From Dyadobacter sp. 3J3 (GTDB lineage: Bacteria > Bacteroidota > Bacteroidia > Cytophagales > Spirosomataceae): a DNA stretch of 64,000 nt. A program made the position numbers and the translations under genes. Position 1 is the first letter of the stretch. Every line of letters begins with the position of its first letter. Shown here in pieces: positions 53,133 through 62,614 of the stretch. Under the pieces are notes generated by a model, which ran no database searches, was not told where the DNA came from, and saw only the letters and a program-made list of their open reading frames with translations. Where the stretch lies: contig NZ_VTOL01000006.1 in assembly GCF_009801115.1 (NCBI RefSeq), positions 1 through 64,000 of the forward strand, written 5' to 3'.

Positions 53133-54410
53133 TTGAATTTTAACGAATTTGAACTCCACGAAGACGTACTTAACGCCGTGGATTCTATGAACTACCAACA
53201 GGCTACCCCGATTCAGGAGCAGGCAATCCCTTATATTTTAGCTGGAAAAGATCTTTTGGCCTGTGCCCAGACGGGTACTGGTAAAACGGCTGCTTATCTT
53301 ATTCCTATTCTTGATAAAATTGCAACCAATCCGATGGGCCAGATTGGAGCACTCGTATTGGTGCCAACACGTGAGCTGGCCCAGCAAATTGACCAGCAGA
53401 TTCAGGGGCTCGGTTATTTTGTTGGAGCAACCAGTATTGCCGTTTATGGTGGTAACAAAGGCCCGGAATGGGATCAGCAAAAACGTGCTTTGACACAAGG
53501 AGCTGACATTATTATTGCTACACCGGGTCGGCTTATTGCACATTTGCAATTGGGTTATGTAAGTTTTGGGTCGATCAGACATCTTGTATTGGATGAGGCG
53601 GACAGGATGTTGGATATGGGTTTTTTGAGTGATATTCTAAAAATCATGAGCTTTTTGCCTGCAAAACGTCAGACTTTGATGTTCTCTGCAACGATGCCTC
53701 CTAAAATTGGAGAGCTTGCAAAAAGGATTCTTCAGAAACCAGAGGAAGTTCGTCTGGCGGTTTCAAGACCTGCCGAACGAATTGACCAACAGTTTTATAT
53801 GACAACGGATGAGCAAAAACTGCCTTTGCTGGCTCATTTGCTTTCGCAGGTACAAAATACCAGTATGGTTTTGTTTACTTCGAGGAAATCAACGGTAGAG
53901 CCTATTGTCCGAGCGTTAAGAAAACTGGGTTTAGAAGCCCGCGGAATTTCTTCGGATTCGGATCAGGCTGACAGAGAGATTGTATTACGTGATTTTAAAA
54001 ACAGGACTTTTCCGGTACTTGTTGCCACGGACGTATTGTCAAGGGGAATTGATATTGATAATTTAAGCCATGTGGTAAACTACGATGTACCGCGTGATCC
54101 GGAAGACTACGTTCACCGTATTGGCCGTACAGCGCGCGCTGAGTCAAAAGGAACTGCTATTACTTTTATCAATGAGCATGATCAGAAATATGTTTTGAAG
54201 ATCGAAAAACTTTTTGAGAAAGAAGTAGAGAAACAATCGGTGACAGAAGAGCTGGGATTAGGTGAAGCACCTAAGTTTGATCCAGCCAAATTTCGTAATT
54301 CAGCTCCCCGAAATAAAAGTTCTCAGGGAACCCGTAATAATCAGGGAGGCGCTTCAAAAAGCAGGCGACCGAAGCAAAAGAATGACAAAAAAAGTCCTTT
54401 GCAAACGTAA
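53133..54410 (+). CDS. DEAD-box RNA helicase, RhlE-like
   Basis: 425 residues. All motifs are present: Q motif 'YQQATPIQEQAIP', I 'AQTGTGKTAA', Ia 'PTRELAQQ', II 'DEAD', III 'SAT', V 'ATDVLSRGIDIDN' and VI 'HRIGRTARAE'. A basic C-terminal tail (SKSRRPKQKNDKK) fits RNA binding. The start is TTG at 53133, because an in-frame stop lies two codons upstream and no ATG is near. Unwinds RNA in ribosome assembly or mRNA turnover; such helicases are often induced by cold, which would suit the structured leader. Confidence 0.94.
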   Translation: MNFNEFELHEDVLNAVDSMNYQQATPIQEQAIPYILAGKDLLACAQTGTGKTAAYLIPILDKIATNPMGQIGALVLVPTRELAQQIDQQIQGLGYFVGATSIAVYGGNKGPEWDQQKRALTQGADIIIATPGRLIAHLQLGYVSFGSIRHLVLDEADRMLDMGFLSDILKIMSFLPAKRQTLMFSATMPPKIGELAKRILQKPEEVRLAVSRPAERIDQQFYMTTDEQKLPLLAHLLSQVQNTSMVLFTSRKSTVEPIVRALRKLGLEARGISSDSDQADREIVLRDFKNRTFPVLVATDVLSRGIDIDNLSHVVNYDVPRDPEDYVHRIGRTARAESKGTAITFINEHDQKYVLKIEKLFEKEVEKQSVTEELGLGEAPKFDPAKFRNSAPRNKSSQGTRNNQGGASKSRRPKQKNDKKSPLQT

Positions 54411-54595
54411 TCAGCCTTATCTTGCGTTTATAAAACAGGGAATGGACGGATTTTTGGGATGAAATCTTGAAAAAGTAGTACGGTTAAAAGGTCATTGAGA
54501 AATTCTGACGGTATAATTTTTTTTAAGCCTTTTCCTATACTTCTGTCGTATCCGGGCTGTTTGTAGACGTTATGAAAAACTTAAATTAAATACAC

Positions 54596-55318
54596 TTGGA
54601 ACGTATCCTTCAATGGTGGAAAAATTATCGTTTTAGTATAGCAGATCCTCCTATAATTTCGATGGAGGGGCTTTATCCACTGCTTTTGCTTTTGGTATTG
54701 AGCCTGTTAGCGGTATTTTTTCATCTTGTCCGCATTCTTTTTAATGCTCCGGTTGATTTTTCCATGGACTGGAATCTTTTTCTGAGCTGGATACCCTTGA
54801 TGACTGCATTTTTCATCAATAATATCACAAGAAGGTTTGGGCATCTGCATGTTTTAGTCATTTTTTCCAGTCTTTTCTGGCTTGCATTTTTCCCAAATGC
54901 GCCTTACATGATTACCGATATTTCGCATTTAAGCATTGATTTAAAGCGTGATCTTACCTGGCATGACACCATTATGTTGTTTTGCTATGCAGAAGTAAGT
55001 CTGTTCAACGGTCTGGTTTCTCTTTACTGGATTCACCAGACCTGGCGAAGGGTTTTCAGAAAATCGGTTAGTACTACTTTTCTCTTGGCCAGTTTGCCGC
55101 TGGCTGGTTTTGGTGTTTATCTGGGGCGGGTCAGGCGGATGAACAGCTGGGATATTATTCACGATCCGCGCCTGATACTTGACAATTTATTTAAGAGTAT
55201 GTTAGACAGGACAGCGCTCGTGATCAGTCTTGAAATCGGTCTGCTTTTAGGTATGCTTTATCTGGTACTTTGGGCAATTGTCAGGTTCAGGGTACGGTAC
55301 AACAAGAGAGATAACTGA
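54596..55318 (+). CDS. DUF1361 membrane protein
   Basis: 240 residues with six predicted helices. 'FWLAFFPNAPYMITDISHL' and 'WHDTIMLFCYAEVSLFNGL' are the DUF1361 signatures. The TTG at 54596 is the only start that keeps the N-terminal arm; an in-frame stop lies two codons before it. An ATG at 54662 (MEGLYPLLLL) is a possible alternative. Function of the family is not established. Monocistronic. Confidence 0.88.
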   Translation: MERILQWWKNYRFSIADPPIISMEGLYPLLLLLVLSLLAVFFHLVRILFNAPVDFSMDWNLFLSWIPLMTAFFINNITRRFGHLHVLVIFSSLFWLAFFPNAPYMITDISHLSIDLKRDLTWHDTIMLFCYAEVSLFNGLVSLYWIHQTWRRVFRKSVSTTFLLASLPLAGFGVYLGRVRRMNSWDIIHDPRLILDNLFKSMLDRTALVISLEIGLLLGMLYLVLWAIVRFRVRYNKRDN

Positions 55319-55334
55319 AAAGTGACATGGCGGT

Positions 55335-55368
55335 TTTGCTTAAATTGAGACAATAATGTTTTACTTTG
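55335..55368 (+). promoter_or_regulatory. Predicted promoter of the methyltransferase gene
   Basis: TTTG (55335-55338) and TTACTTTG (55361-55368) approximate the Bacteroidota -33 and -7 elements with a 22-base spacer. The coding region starts 50 bases downstream. Confidence 0.4.
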
Positions 55369-55417
55369 CAGAATAATTACGCTTTGATTTCAGGGCTATC
55401 CTAAGACACTTTTCAGA

Positions 55418-56149
55418 ATGAATGTATCCGAAAAAGTAAAAGATTCTTATTCTTCCCAGTACGACGAAAAATCTGTGGCCTGGCGCACAATGGGTGCCAA
55501 ATACAAAGCGCAGAATATCATAGAATTAGCCAAAAATATAAAATTTGAAAATGTACTGGAAGTAGGGGCCGGTGAAGGAAGTATTCTTTACTGGCTGTCA
55601 AAATGGGATTTTTGTAAGAATCTGAACTGTGTTGAAATTTCTGAAAGTGGTATTGAAATGATCAAGTCAAAAAATATTGAACATTTGAAAGATGTTCTTC
55701 TTTTTGACGGTTATAAAATTCCTTATGCGGATAATCACTTCGATCTCGTCATTTGCTCACATGTAATGGAACATGTTGAACATGAGCGTATACTATTGCG
55801 TGAAATAAAAAGAGTTTCCAAAAACCAGATTTTTGAGGTTCCGATTGATTTTTCTTTTTATGTTGATAAAAAAATAAAACATTTTCTGGCTTACGGTCAT
55901 ATTAATATTTATACGCCAGGTCTTTTTCGTTTTCTGTTATTGTCTGAAAATTTCGAGATAGAAAAAGACAAATGTTATCTTTTTCAGGATGATGTTTTAA
56001 AACCGCTTTATGAAAATAACAAGGTGGGTTTTTATATCATAAAACTGAAAATGTTCTTACTTAAAATGTTCCCTTATCTTCTTGGTATAAAGCCCAATGC
56101 GTATGTGGTTCTGACGTCGAAAACAGAAAAGGATCTTTCCATATTTTAA
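55418..56149 (+). CDS. Class I SAM-dependent methyltransferase
   Basis: 243 residues. Motif I 'VLEVGAGEGSILYWL' binds S-adenosylmethionine. 'FDLVICSHVMEHVEHERIL' is motif II/post-II, as in UbiE/type 11 methyltransferases. The rest is helical, with a Phe-rich C-terminal cap. The acceptor is unknown. The pseudouridine synthase gene follows about 50 bp later on the same strand, and a shared transcript is possible. Confidence 0.9.
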   Translation: MNVSEKVKDSYSSQYDEKSVAWRTMGAKYKAQNIIELAKNIKFENVLEVGAGEGSILYWLSKWDFCKNLNCVEISESGIEMIKSKNIEHLKDVLLFDGYKIPYADNHFDLVICSHVMEHVEHERILLREIKRVSKNQIFEVPIDFSFYVDKKIKHFLAYGHINIYTPGLFRFLLLSENFEIEKDKCYLFQDDVLKPLYENNKVGFYIIKLKMFLLKMFPYLLGIKPNAYVVLTSKTEKDLSIF

Positions 56150-56199
56150 TTTTTTCTGTTATAAAAGATCTCATTTTACCTGTTCCTTCTCCCATTCCG

Positions 56200-56886
56200 G
56201 TGCTGGAAATTATTTACAGGGATGCGGACCTTGTAGCCATTAATAAACCTCACGGACTGCTTGTCCATCGCTCTTTTATTGCAGCAGATACTTCCGAATT
56301 TGCCGTTCAGATCCTCCGGGATCAGATTGGCCAGCGCGTTTATCCCGTGCACAGACTTGATCGAAAAACTTCCGGTGTCCTGCTTTTTGCCCTGAACGAC
56401 CGCATGAACAGCCTGATGCAAATGCAGTTTCAGGATGGCAAAGTGGAAAAATATTACAGTGCTATCGTCAGAGGTTTTACACCTGATTATCTGGAAATCG
56501 ATTACCCCTTGAAACGCGATGACGGTGTGATTCAGGACGCCTTTACGGCTTTTGAAACCTTACAAAAAACCGAGCTGGATTTACCTTTTGGAAAACATCC
56601 AACCAGCAGATATTCGCTCCTGGATCTTCACCCGACCACGGGAAGAATGCACCAGCTACGGAAGCATATGGCCCATATTTTTCATCCGATAATAGGTGAT
56701 CGCCCTCATGGATGCAACAAACAGAATAAATTTTTCAAAGAGCATTTTGAGATGGATACCATGCTTTTGCATGCGCGGGAAATAAAATTTTCACATCCTG
56801 ATAATGAAGATATTATCACCATATCGGCTGATTATCAACCGGAATTCAGAAGAATGCTAAATACCCTGAAATTTCATATTTCTTAA
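56200..56886 (+). CDS. truC: tRNA pseudouridine synthase, TruC-like
   Basis: 228 residues. RluA-family catalytic motif 'VHRLDRKTSGVLLFA' with the nucleophilic Asp, preceded by 'INKPHGLLVHRSF', a TruC hallmark. 'HPTTGRMHQLRKHMAHI' and 'HPIIGDRPHG' complete the family pattern. Length and the absence of an S4 domain fit TruC, which makes pseudouridine 65 in tRNA. The start is GTG at 56200, because no in-frame ATG lies upstream and the N-terminal residues align with the family. Confidence 0.87.
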   Translation: MLEIIYRDADLVAINKPHGLLVHRSFIAADTSEFAVQILRDQIGQRVYPVHRLDRKTSGVLLFALNDRMNSLMQMQFQDGKVEKYYSAIVRGFTPDYLEIDYPLKRDDGVIQDAFTAFETLQKTELDLPFGKHPTSRYSLLDLHPTTGRMHQLRKHMAHIFHPIIGDRPHGCNKQNKFFKEHFEMDTMLLHAREIKFSHPDNEDIITISADYQPEFRRMLNTLKFHIS

Positions 56887-57003
56887 CGCTTTCATAAAGG
56901 TTCTTAAGGGAAATTGTAAATCTTCTTTTTAAAGTCACGCAACCTGACGGAAGATTCGCCCGTATTGGCTACAAAACCAATACTTACCCCTAACAAATTT
57001 TAT

Positions 57004-57861
57004 ATGAAAGCTAAAAGTTTAATTCATTCTGTTGTGATGATGGGATGTGTCGCACTGGCAGGTTGGTCATGCAGTTCCGACGATGACGCTACTCCGGTAG
57101 TAGTTGTGCCACCTGCTCCGACCTTCGACATTGCACAGAAATCAACCAAGTATGGAAATGTACTTGTGGATCAGAAAGGCAAAACGCTGTACTTTTTCAC
57201 AAAAGATGTGAACGGAACTTCCGCTTGTACCGGTGGTTGTCTGGATGTCTGGCCGATATTTTCAGCTGCTACTCCGAAACTGGACACGGGACTTGTTGCT
57301 ACCGATTTTGGTACAATTACAAGAGCTGATGGAAAAACGCAAACGACTTTCAAAGGTTGGCCCTTGTACTATTACACACCCGACGCTGCTGCTGGTGATG
57401 TTAATGGTGAAAATGTTGGAAATGTATGGATAGTTGCAAAAAAATCTTACTCGATTATGCTTGCTAACACTCAGTTGATTGGTAATGACGGTAAAAATTA
57501 CACAGCGGATTCAAAAGAAGGAACGGGCGATACGCAATTTTTTGTAGATGCTACCGGCCGTACTTTGTATGCATTTGCAAAAGACAAAAAGAACAAAAAT
57601 AATTACACCAAAGCGGATTTCAGCAACGATGCGACCTGGCCGATTTGGGTAACAGATTGGAAAGATGTTCCGTCAGCGCTGGATAAAACACTTTTTTCAA
57701 CCATTGATGTATTTGGTAAAAAACAGATGACCTACAAAGGCTGGCCGATGTATTATTTCGGTCCTGATAATGCAACCAGAGGCTTAACAAAAGGGGTTAG
57801 TGTTCCAACACCAGGCGTTTGGCCAATTATACAAAAAACCACGGCAGCTGCCCCGGAATGA
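57004..57861 (+). CDS. Surface lipoprotein with COG4315-type repeats
   Basis: 285 residues from the ATG at 57004 (MKAKSLIHSVVMMGC); an earlier ATG at 56965 would place 13 odd residues before the signal peptide. The signal ends ALAGWSC, and the cysteine is followed by SSDDD, which fits the Bacteroidota surface export signal for lipoproteins. Two pairs of PF03640-like repeats follow: 'LYFFTKDVNGTSACTGGC', 'FKGWPLYYYTPD', 'LYAFAKDKK' and 'YKGWPMYYFGPDN'. These proteins are of unknown function and are sometimes found near redox or cytochrome genes. Ends in a shared terminator. Confidence 0.87.
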   Translation: MKAKSLIHSVVMMGCVALAGWSCSSDDDATPVVVVPPAPTFDIAQKSTKYGNVLVDQKGKTLYFFTKDVNGTSACTGGCLDVWPIFSAATPKLDTGLVATDFGTITRADGKTQTTFKGWPLYYYTPDAAAGDVNGENVGNVWIVAKKSYSIMLANTQLIGNDGKNYTADSKEGTGDTQFFVDATGRTLYAFAKDKKNKNNYTKADFSNDATWPIWVTDWKDVPSALDKTLFSTIDVFGKKQMTYKGWPMYYFGPDNATRGLTKGVSVPTPGVWPIIQKTTAAAPE

Positions 57862-57884
57862 TCTTTTTTGATGGAAACGGATAC

Positions 57885-57915
57885 AAAATAGCACCCATCT
57901 TCTGGGTGCTATTTT
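57885..57915. terminator. Bidirectional terminator between lipoprotein and cupin genes
   Basis: AAAATAGCACCC and GGGTGCTATTTT form a perfect 12-bp stem with a 7-base loop, between the convergent stops at 57861 and 57920. Confidence 0.9.
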
Positions 57916-57919
57916 GTGT

Positions 57920-58279
57920 TTATACCTCTGGTTCAAATCCGTCCTCTTCACCATCTTTAAGTACAATATAGGTTCTGGCCCAGCTGTCTTCTCCGAGCAT
58001 TCGCCATTTATGTCCTGTGCTGGCAACATCCTGTGCCAGTAGTACGTCACCCGGTTTCAAAACAAATGAAGTCCCATCGGTAACCGTGAATTCTATTGTT
58101 CCTCGTAGTGTAATAACATATTGCGCTCTTGGTGCCGGATGCCAGTCGTAACCACGTCTTGCGGGTGGATCCTGTTGAAATAAAAAATATTCCGCCCGGA
58201 GTTGATTCAGATCCTTTATCTCGCCTTTTTGGAAAGCGGATGCTCCATCCGTAGTAGTAAATAACTTGTAAGCTTTCAT
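57920..58279 (-). CDS. Cupin-domain protein
   Basis: 119 residues. A single cupin barrel: 'YDWHPAPRAQYVITLRGTIEF' holds motif 1 (shown here in part: WHPAPRAQYVITLRG), and 'FVLKPGDVLLAQDVASTGHKWR' holds motif 2, with His residues for a metal site. No other domain. May bind a small carbonyl ligand or isomerise a sugar; substrate unknown. Convergent with the lipoprotein gene and single on the minus strand. Confidence 0.85.
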   Translation of the reverse strand: MKAYKLFTTTDGASAFQKGEIKDLNQLRAEYFLFQQDPPARRGYDWHPAPRAQYVITLRGTIEFTVTDGTSFVLKPGDVLLAQDVASTGHKWRMLGEDSWARTYIVLKDGEEDGFEPEV

Positions 58280-58552
58280 GTAATTTTAAGATGGGGTTTC
58301 TTTAAGAATCAATTTCGTCATTTTAAAAGTTCAGTATCGTTAACCGCAAATTGCGCACACCAATATTCGATTTATTTTCCATTTAAGATAAAAGGTTGGT
58401 GGACAATTCACAATAGATTTTGGTATTCAATAGTATTTGTATTTTAAAAATTACAGAAAAAGTGAGCGATCTATCCTATTGTGGTTATATAAATCTAAAT
58501 TAGCATTGCGTGTTGCTAATAAGACCAGCATTCGCGGTTATATTTTAAAATA

Positions 58553-61500
58553 ATGCATACACGGCGCGTTACCATGTCAATAAAAAGATTTCTCCTGCTC
58601 CTTTTCTGTCTATTACAGTTTACTAAAATGTATGCACAGGAGATCAAAAATCCTGATTTTTTTATTGTGCATTATACGGATGAAAATGGCTTGCCGCAAA
58701 ATAGTATCAAAGCCATCGTAAAAGATAGGTGGAATTTTTTATGGATTGGTACAGAAGATGGACTGGTTCGATTTGACGGCCAGAAGTTTTACACTTATAA
58801 TAAATCGGTAATACCTATTTTAAGTAACAGAATAAGTGGATTTATTCCCTTTATCAAAACTTACAATACTCAAAACAAGGAATTTGCAGCAATTGGAGAG
58901 CGTGGTGAAATGATCAAAATAGTTGCAGGAGGCCATGTCGTTATAGATTCCAGTACTTTCAAATTCAATACACCCAATATGCCCTTTGTAAAGAATTTTA
59001 AGGGAAAAACAGATATTATCCAAAGCTTTCCATATAGATTCCCGCTTCCCGCAGATCGTAATCCATTTTTGATTCCTGCTGGAAATAACACATATTATGT
59101 ATGGTCATTGGACAGGGTCGAGTTTTTTATAAAAAGTAAAAAACAGTCATCAGTTGCCGGAAATTTCAAGGAGGTGTTTTTGATCGATTCGCATCCTTAT
59201 GCCACGTTGCAAAATGGACGATTCGTGAATCTGGAAGCCGGGATCTCTCCGGAAAATATTAATTTGGAGGGTGATATTGCTCATGATGTTTCGTTTTCAA
59301 AAAAACGTTCGAACTATAAATTGTTCTGGAATAATATCTCCCAGCGCACTTATGTTTACTTTAACAAAAAGTTTTATTCTTTGACAAGATTAAAGAATAG
59401 TACAGTTCTTCAAACCCGTCTCCTATTAAAAGATTTTGATTTTGATGAGTTCAATATTACAACGGTCTATTGTGACAAAGAACCCGGATATTTGTTTTTG
59501 GGAAGTCATACGAATGGTCTATTTGTATTGAGACATAAAAATTTTGAGACAAAAGAAATTGAATTCCAGGGAGGCGACAATGTTTTTTATGCGCAGAAAC
59601 CGGTTTCTTTTGATGGTATACTTTCTTCACAAGGATTTTTGTTTGAGAAAATACCCAAAGGTCGTGACATTTTTAATTTACCGGCTTTTGCGAAAGATAA
59701 TTCCAGATATTACATGGCTATGAACCGGGATAGCTCGTTCTGGATCGGAAATTCAGATTTAGTGGCTAAAATGGATAATGTTGGTAAAAAAAGATTACTG
59801 ATCCATAAACTGCCAGAGAAATTTAAAGCGCTTTATGTCGATGGTCGCGATACTTTGTGGATTGGCGGACTAAGGGATGTTTTATTTTCATTAAATACTC
59901 TGAATCAAAAATCAGTACCAAAAGTATTGTTTCGCGGACCTTTTGGGGAAATAACTTGTATGTTGAGGCTTCCAGGAACCTATCTGCTTCTTGGAACAAC
60001 GAAGGGACTTTTTAAATTTAATATTCGGTCAAAACATTTGGAATCTATAAAAGGGATAGAACAGGCGAATATAAGAAGTTTATATTATTCTAAGGGGGAA
60101 ACCTGGATCACTACCTATGGAGACGGTTTATTTTATTTAAAAAATACCAAAATCACAAAACTTCCTCTGGATAAAAATTTGTTTTTGGCAACTTCCCATT
60201 GTATCGTCGAAGATAAAAATGGATTTTTCTGGATTACAACTAACAAAGGTCTTTTTCAGGTTTCGAAAATGGATCTGCTGAATTTTCTGAATAAAAAACA
60301 GCAGTTTGTTTACTATTTATATTATGACAAAAGGCATGGTTTTGCAACCAACGAATTTAACGGAGGTTGCCAGCCTTGTGGTTTGACTTTGGGAGACGGT
60401 ACAGTTTCTTTCCCATCAATGGATGGCTTTGTCTGGTTTAATCCCAAGAAGATAAAACCAGAACTTCCGGATGAAAAAATTTATATAGACCGGATAGAAC
60501 TTGAAGGAAATATTATCCTTGAAAAGGCAGAAATTGAAATCCCAGACGATTTCAGACAATTGAAAATTGCTGTTGTTACACCGTATTATAACAACAGGAA
60601 TAATCTTAGAATTGACTATTCATTTCAAAAAGCAGGAGAAAAATCCGTTTGGCTGCCAATTTCCAATGATTTTGATATCCAGATACCGAACACCTCGTCG
60701 GCTCATCATGATCTGTTGATAAGGAAATATAACGGATTTGAAAAAAATAATTTTTCTTTTAAAACCATAAAAATTTATATCCGCCCGGCGTGGTACGAAA
60801 CCCAGACCTTCCTTTTTCTGGCAACCTTGATTTTAATAGTTTTATTTTGGGTAATTCTCAGATTGAGAACAACTTACTTACTAAATAAAGAAAGGAAAAA
60901 GAATCTTTACAAACAATATCATATTAGTCGTCAGATTGTAGCCGCTATTAATCACGATATTCAGACGCCTCTTCATTACATCAGTAATTCATTTACTGAA
61001 ATTCAAAATCGTTTGAAGAAGAATAATTCAAGTGATTTTTTCATAACAAAAATGAGTGAGGAAACAATTAATACAATCAATTACGCCCGTTCACACACAA
61101 GCAATCTCTTAAACTATATAAAAAGCCAAAATAGCGGCAGCAGGGATAGCCTTAAAATTGACGAGGTTTCTGTGTATGAAATTGTGGAACATTCATCGCA
61201 GATTTTATCAGGAACTGCAAATTATAGGGAGATACAGATTATAAATCGGGTACCGGAGGATTTTAAAGTTAAAACTGATGTGCAGCTTTTATCAGTCATC
61301 ATTCAAAATATACTGGACAATGCTGTAAAACTTAGTATGTCAACGATTACAATATCCTCAATTTCAGGAAGCGAATTTCAGGAAATTGTGATTGTCGATA
61401 CCGCTGGCGGAATTCCGGATGAAATTTTAAAATGGCTGAATCACACATATAAATCATATGACAACTGGCTCCGGGATTATGACTATCCAAATCATAAAGG

Positions 61501-61618
61501 ATTAGGACTTGTGATAGTAAAAGATCTGACAATCCTGCTTGGAATAAAACTAAGTGCCGAAAAAACGGAGTCCGGATCTTTGATCAGACTTACATTTAGC
61601 AATGAAAAGAGGTATTAG
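58553..61618 (+). CDS. Beta-propeller sensor histidine kinase, second copy
   Basis: 1021 residues; a better start for the signal peptide may be the ATG at 58574 (MSIKRFLLLLF). Propeller signature 'NGLPQNSIKAI' and 'FLWIGTEDGLVRFDG'; blades with 'FWITTNKGLFQV'. The conserved pair C606-x-P-C609 lies in 'GFATNEFNGGCQPCGL'. One transmembrane helix is at about 750-770. HisKA has His801 (NHDIQTPL), the N-box is 'NILDNAVKL', G1 is 'VDTAGGIP' and G2 'HKGLGLVIVKDL'. The ATPase motifs are better than in the 1052-aa copy but still unusual. No fused receiver. Two regulator genes lie downstream, which may be its partners. Confidence 0.88.
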   Translation: MHTRRVTMSIKRFLLLLFCLLQFTKMYAQEIKNPDFFIVHYTDENGLPQNSIKAIVKDRWNFLWIGTEDGLVRFDGQKFYTYNKSVIPILSNRISGFIPFIKTYNTQNKEFAAIGERGEMIKIVAGGHVVIDSSTFKFNTPNMPFVKNFKGKTDIIQSFPYRFPLPADRNPFLIPAGNNTYYVWSLDRVEFFIKSKKQSSVAGNFKEVFLIDSHPYATLQNGRFVNLEAGISPENINLEGDIAHDVSFSKKRSNYKLFWNNISQRTYVYFNKKFYSLTRLKNSTVLQTRLLLKDFDFDEFNITTVYCDKEPGYLFLGSHTNGLFVLRHKNFETKEIEFQGGDNVFYAQKPVSFDGILSSQGFLFEKIPKGRDIFNLPAFAKDNSRYYMAMNRDSSFWIGNSDLVAKMDNVGKKRLLIHKLPEKFKALYVDGRDTLWIGGLRDVLFSLNTLNQKSVPKVLFRGPFGEITCMLRLPGTYLLLGTTKGLFKFNIRSKHLESIKGIEQANIRSLYYSKGETWITTYGDGLFYLKNTKITKLPLDKNLFLATSHCIVEDKNGFFWITTNKGLFQVSKMDLLNFLNKKQQFVYYLYYDKRHGFATNEFNGGCQPCGLTLGDGTVSFPSMDGFVWFNPKKIKPELPDEKIYIDRIELEGNIILEKAEIEIPDDFRQLKIAVVTPYYNNRNNLRIDYSFQKAGEKSVWLPISNDFDIQIPNTSSAHHDLLIRKYNGFEKNNFSFKTIKIYIRPAWYETQTFLFLATLILIVLFWVILRLRTTYLLNKERKKNLYKQYHISRQIVAAINHDIQTPLHYISNSFTEIQNRLKKNNSSDFFITKMSEETINTINYARSHTSNLLNYIKSQNSGSRDSLKIDEVSVYEIVEHSSQILSGTANYREIQIINRVPEDFKVKTDVQLLSVIIQNILDNAVKLSMSTITISSISGSEFQEIVIVDTAGGIPDEILKWLNHTYKSYDNWLRDYDYPNHKGLGLVIVKDLTILLGIKLSAEKTESGSLIRLTFSNEKRY

Positions 61619-61820
61619 CGGGAATCATATATTTCACATTTAATGAAAACGGGTTGCCTTAAAAAATCAATACTTCCGGAAAAGCCAGGAGGTTGACTAC
61701 TTACTCCACAATTTTAATTATCGAAAACTGGTAATAAAAAAAAGATTGCTTGGTTTCAGTTCTATACTGGATAACACATCATTTTATACAACAAGATTCC
61801 TTTTTACCTAGAATCCAATT

Positions 61821-62252
61821 TTATACCAAATCCGGATTCTCGCATTGCTTCAGCAAAATATCTGTAACATCCTGGCTCAGGTATCGTTTCCCTTTCATTA
61901 CGGATTCAATACATTTTACCAACTCACTCGGACAGCTGTTTTTTACCAGATATGAACTTGCACCGGCAACCAGTGATTGAACTGCCATCTCATAACGTAG
62001 CTGTCCATCGTATACGATCACCGGCGTATTGGGCATTTTTTCCTTGACAAACCTCACAATTTCTGATTCATGAATATGCGATTCCTCTGCAAAACCAAGA
62101 ATGAAAAGATCGGGGTTTTGATTGCCGAATGAATTCATAAAACCTTCATAATTTTCAGATTCCAATAAAACAGCATTTTCAAATTGTTCCTGAAGAAATA
62201 GACCAAGTCCCCTTCTAATAATGGGATGTCTGTCAATGGAAGCGATTATCAT
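61821..62252 (-). CDS. Degenerate receiver protein without DNA-binding domain
   Basis: 143 residues. N-terminal 'IIASIDRHPIIRRGLGLFLQ' is NarL-type. The position of the phosphoacceptor Asp reads 'PDLFILGFAEE', with Gly in place of Asp, and the Thr/Ser switch position is also changed ('VIVYDGQ'). Lys in 'SYLVKNS' is kept. A NarL protein would continue into a LuxR helix-turn-helix, but this one stops after the receiver. It is convergent with the propeller kinase (stop at 61618) and divergent from the LuxR gene at 62615. Probably a non-phosphorylated partner or a decayed gene. Confidence 0.8.
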   Translation of the reverse strand: MIIASIDRHPIIRRGLGLFLQEQFENAVLLESENYEGFMNSFGNQNPDLFILGFAEESHIHESEIVRFVKEKMPNTPVIVYDGQLRYEMAVQSLVAGASSYLVKNSCPSELVKCIESVMKGKRYLSQDVTDILLKQCENPDLV

Positions 62253-62614
62253 TATATTTTATTTATTTTCTGGAAATGTGGTTTCCGTTTTTTTTTCGGA
62301 AGTTGAAATGTTTTATAAAGGTTACAGGTCGAATTTCTAGGAGAGTATTTGTAATGGTCAGTAATAAAATATTAATCCAAATATTTTATTTTGATGAGTT
62401 ATTCACAGCATAAGGTCAGCACCAGGTAAACTAAAAATCTGTCTTTCAATACTTTATTTTACCGTTACAAAAGTAATCCGTCTGAGCGTTAAGAACCACA
62501 GAGTAAATTTTGTATTCTTATAAATTATTTCAATATTGTATTTAATAAATTTAGTGGCTTGTAGCGTAAATTCTACATAATTTCCAATTTTTACCAAACT
62601 TTAATATATTCGTT
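62253..62614. other. 362-bp divergent intergenic region with AT-rich hairpin
   Basis: Between the degenerate receiver (minus) and the LuxR-type regulator (plus). AATAAAATATT (62363-62373) and AATATTTTATT (62380-62390) form a perfect 11-bp inverted repeat with a 6-base spacer. No gene is seen. Both promoters should lie here. Confidence 0.5.
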
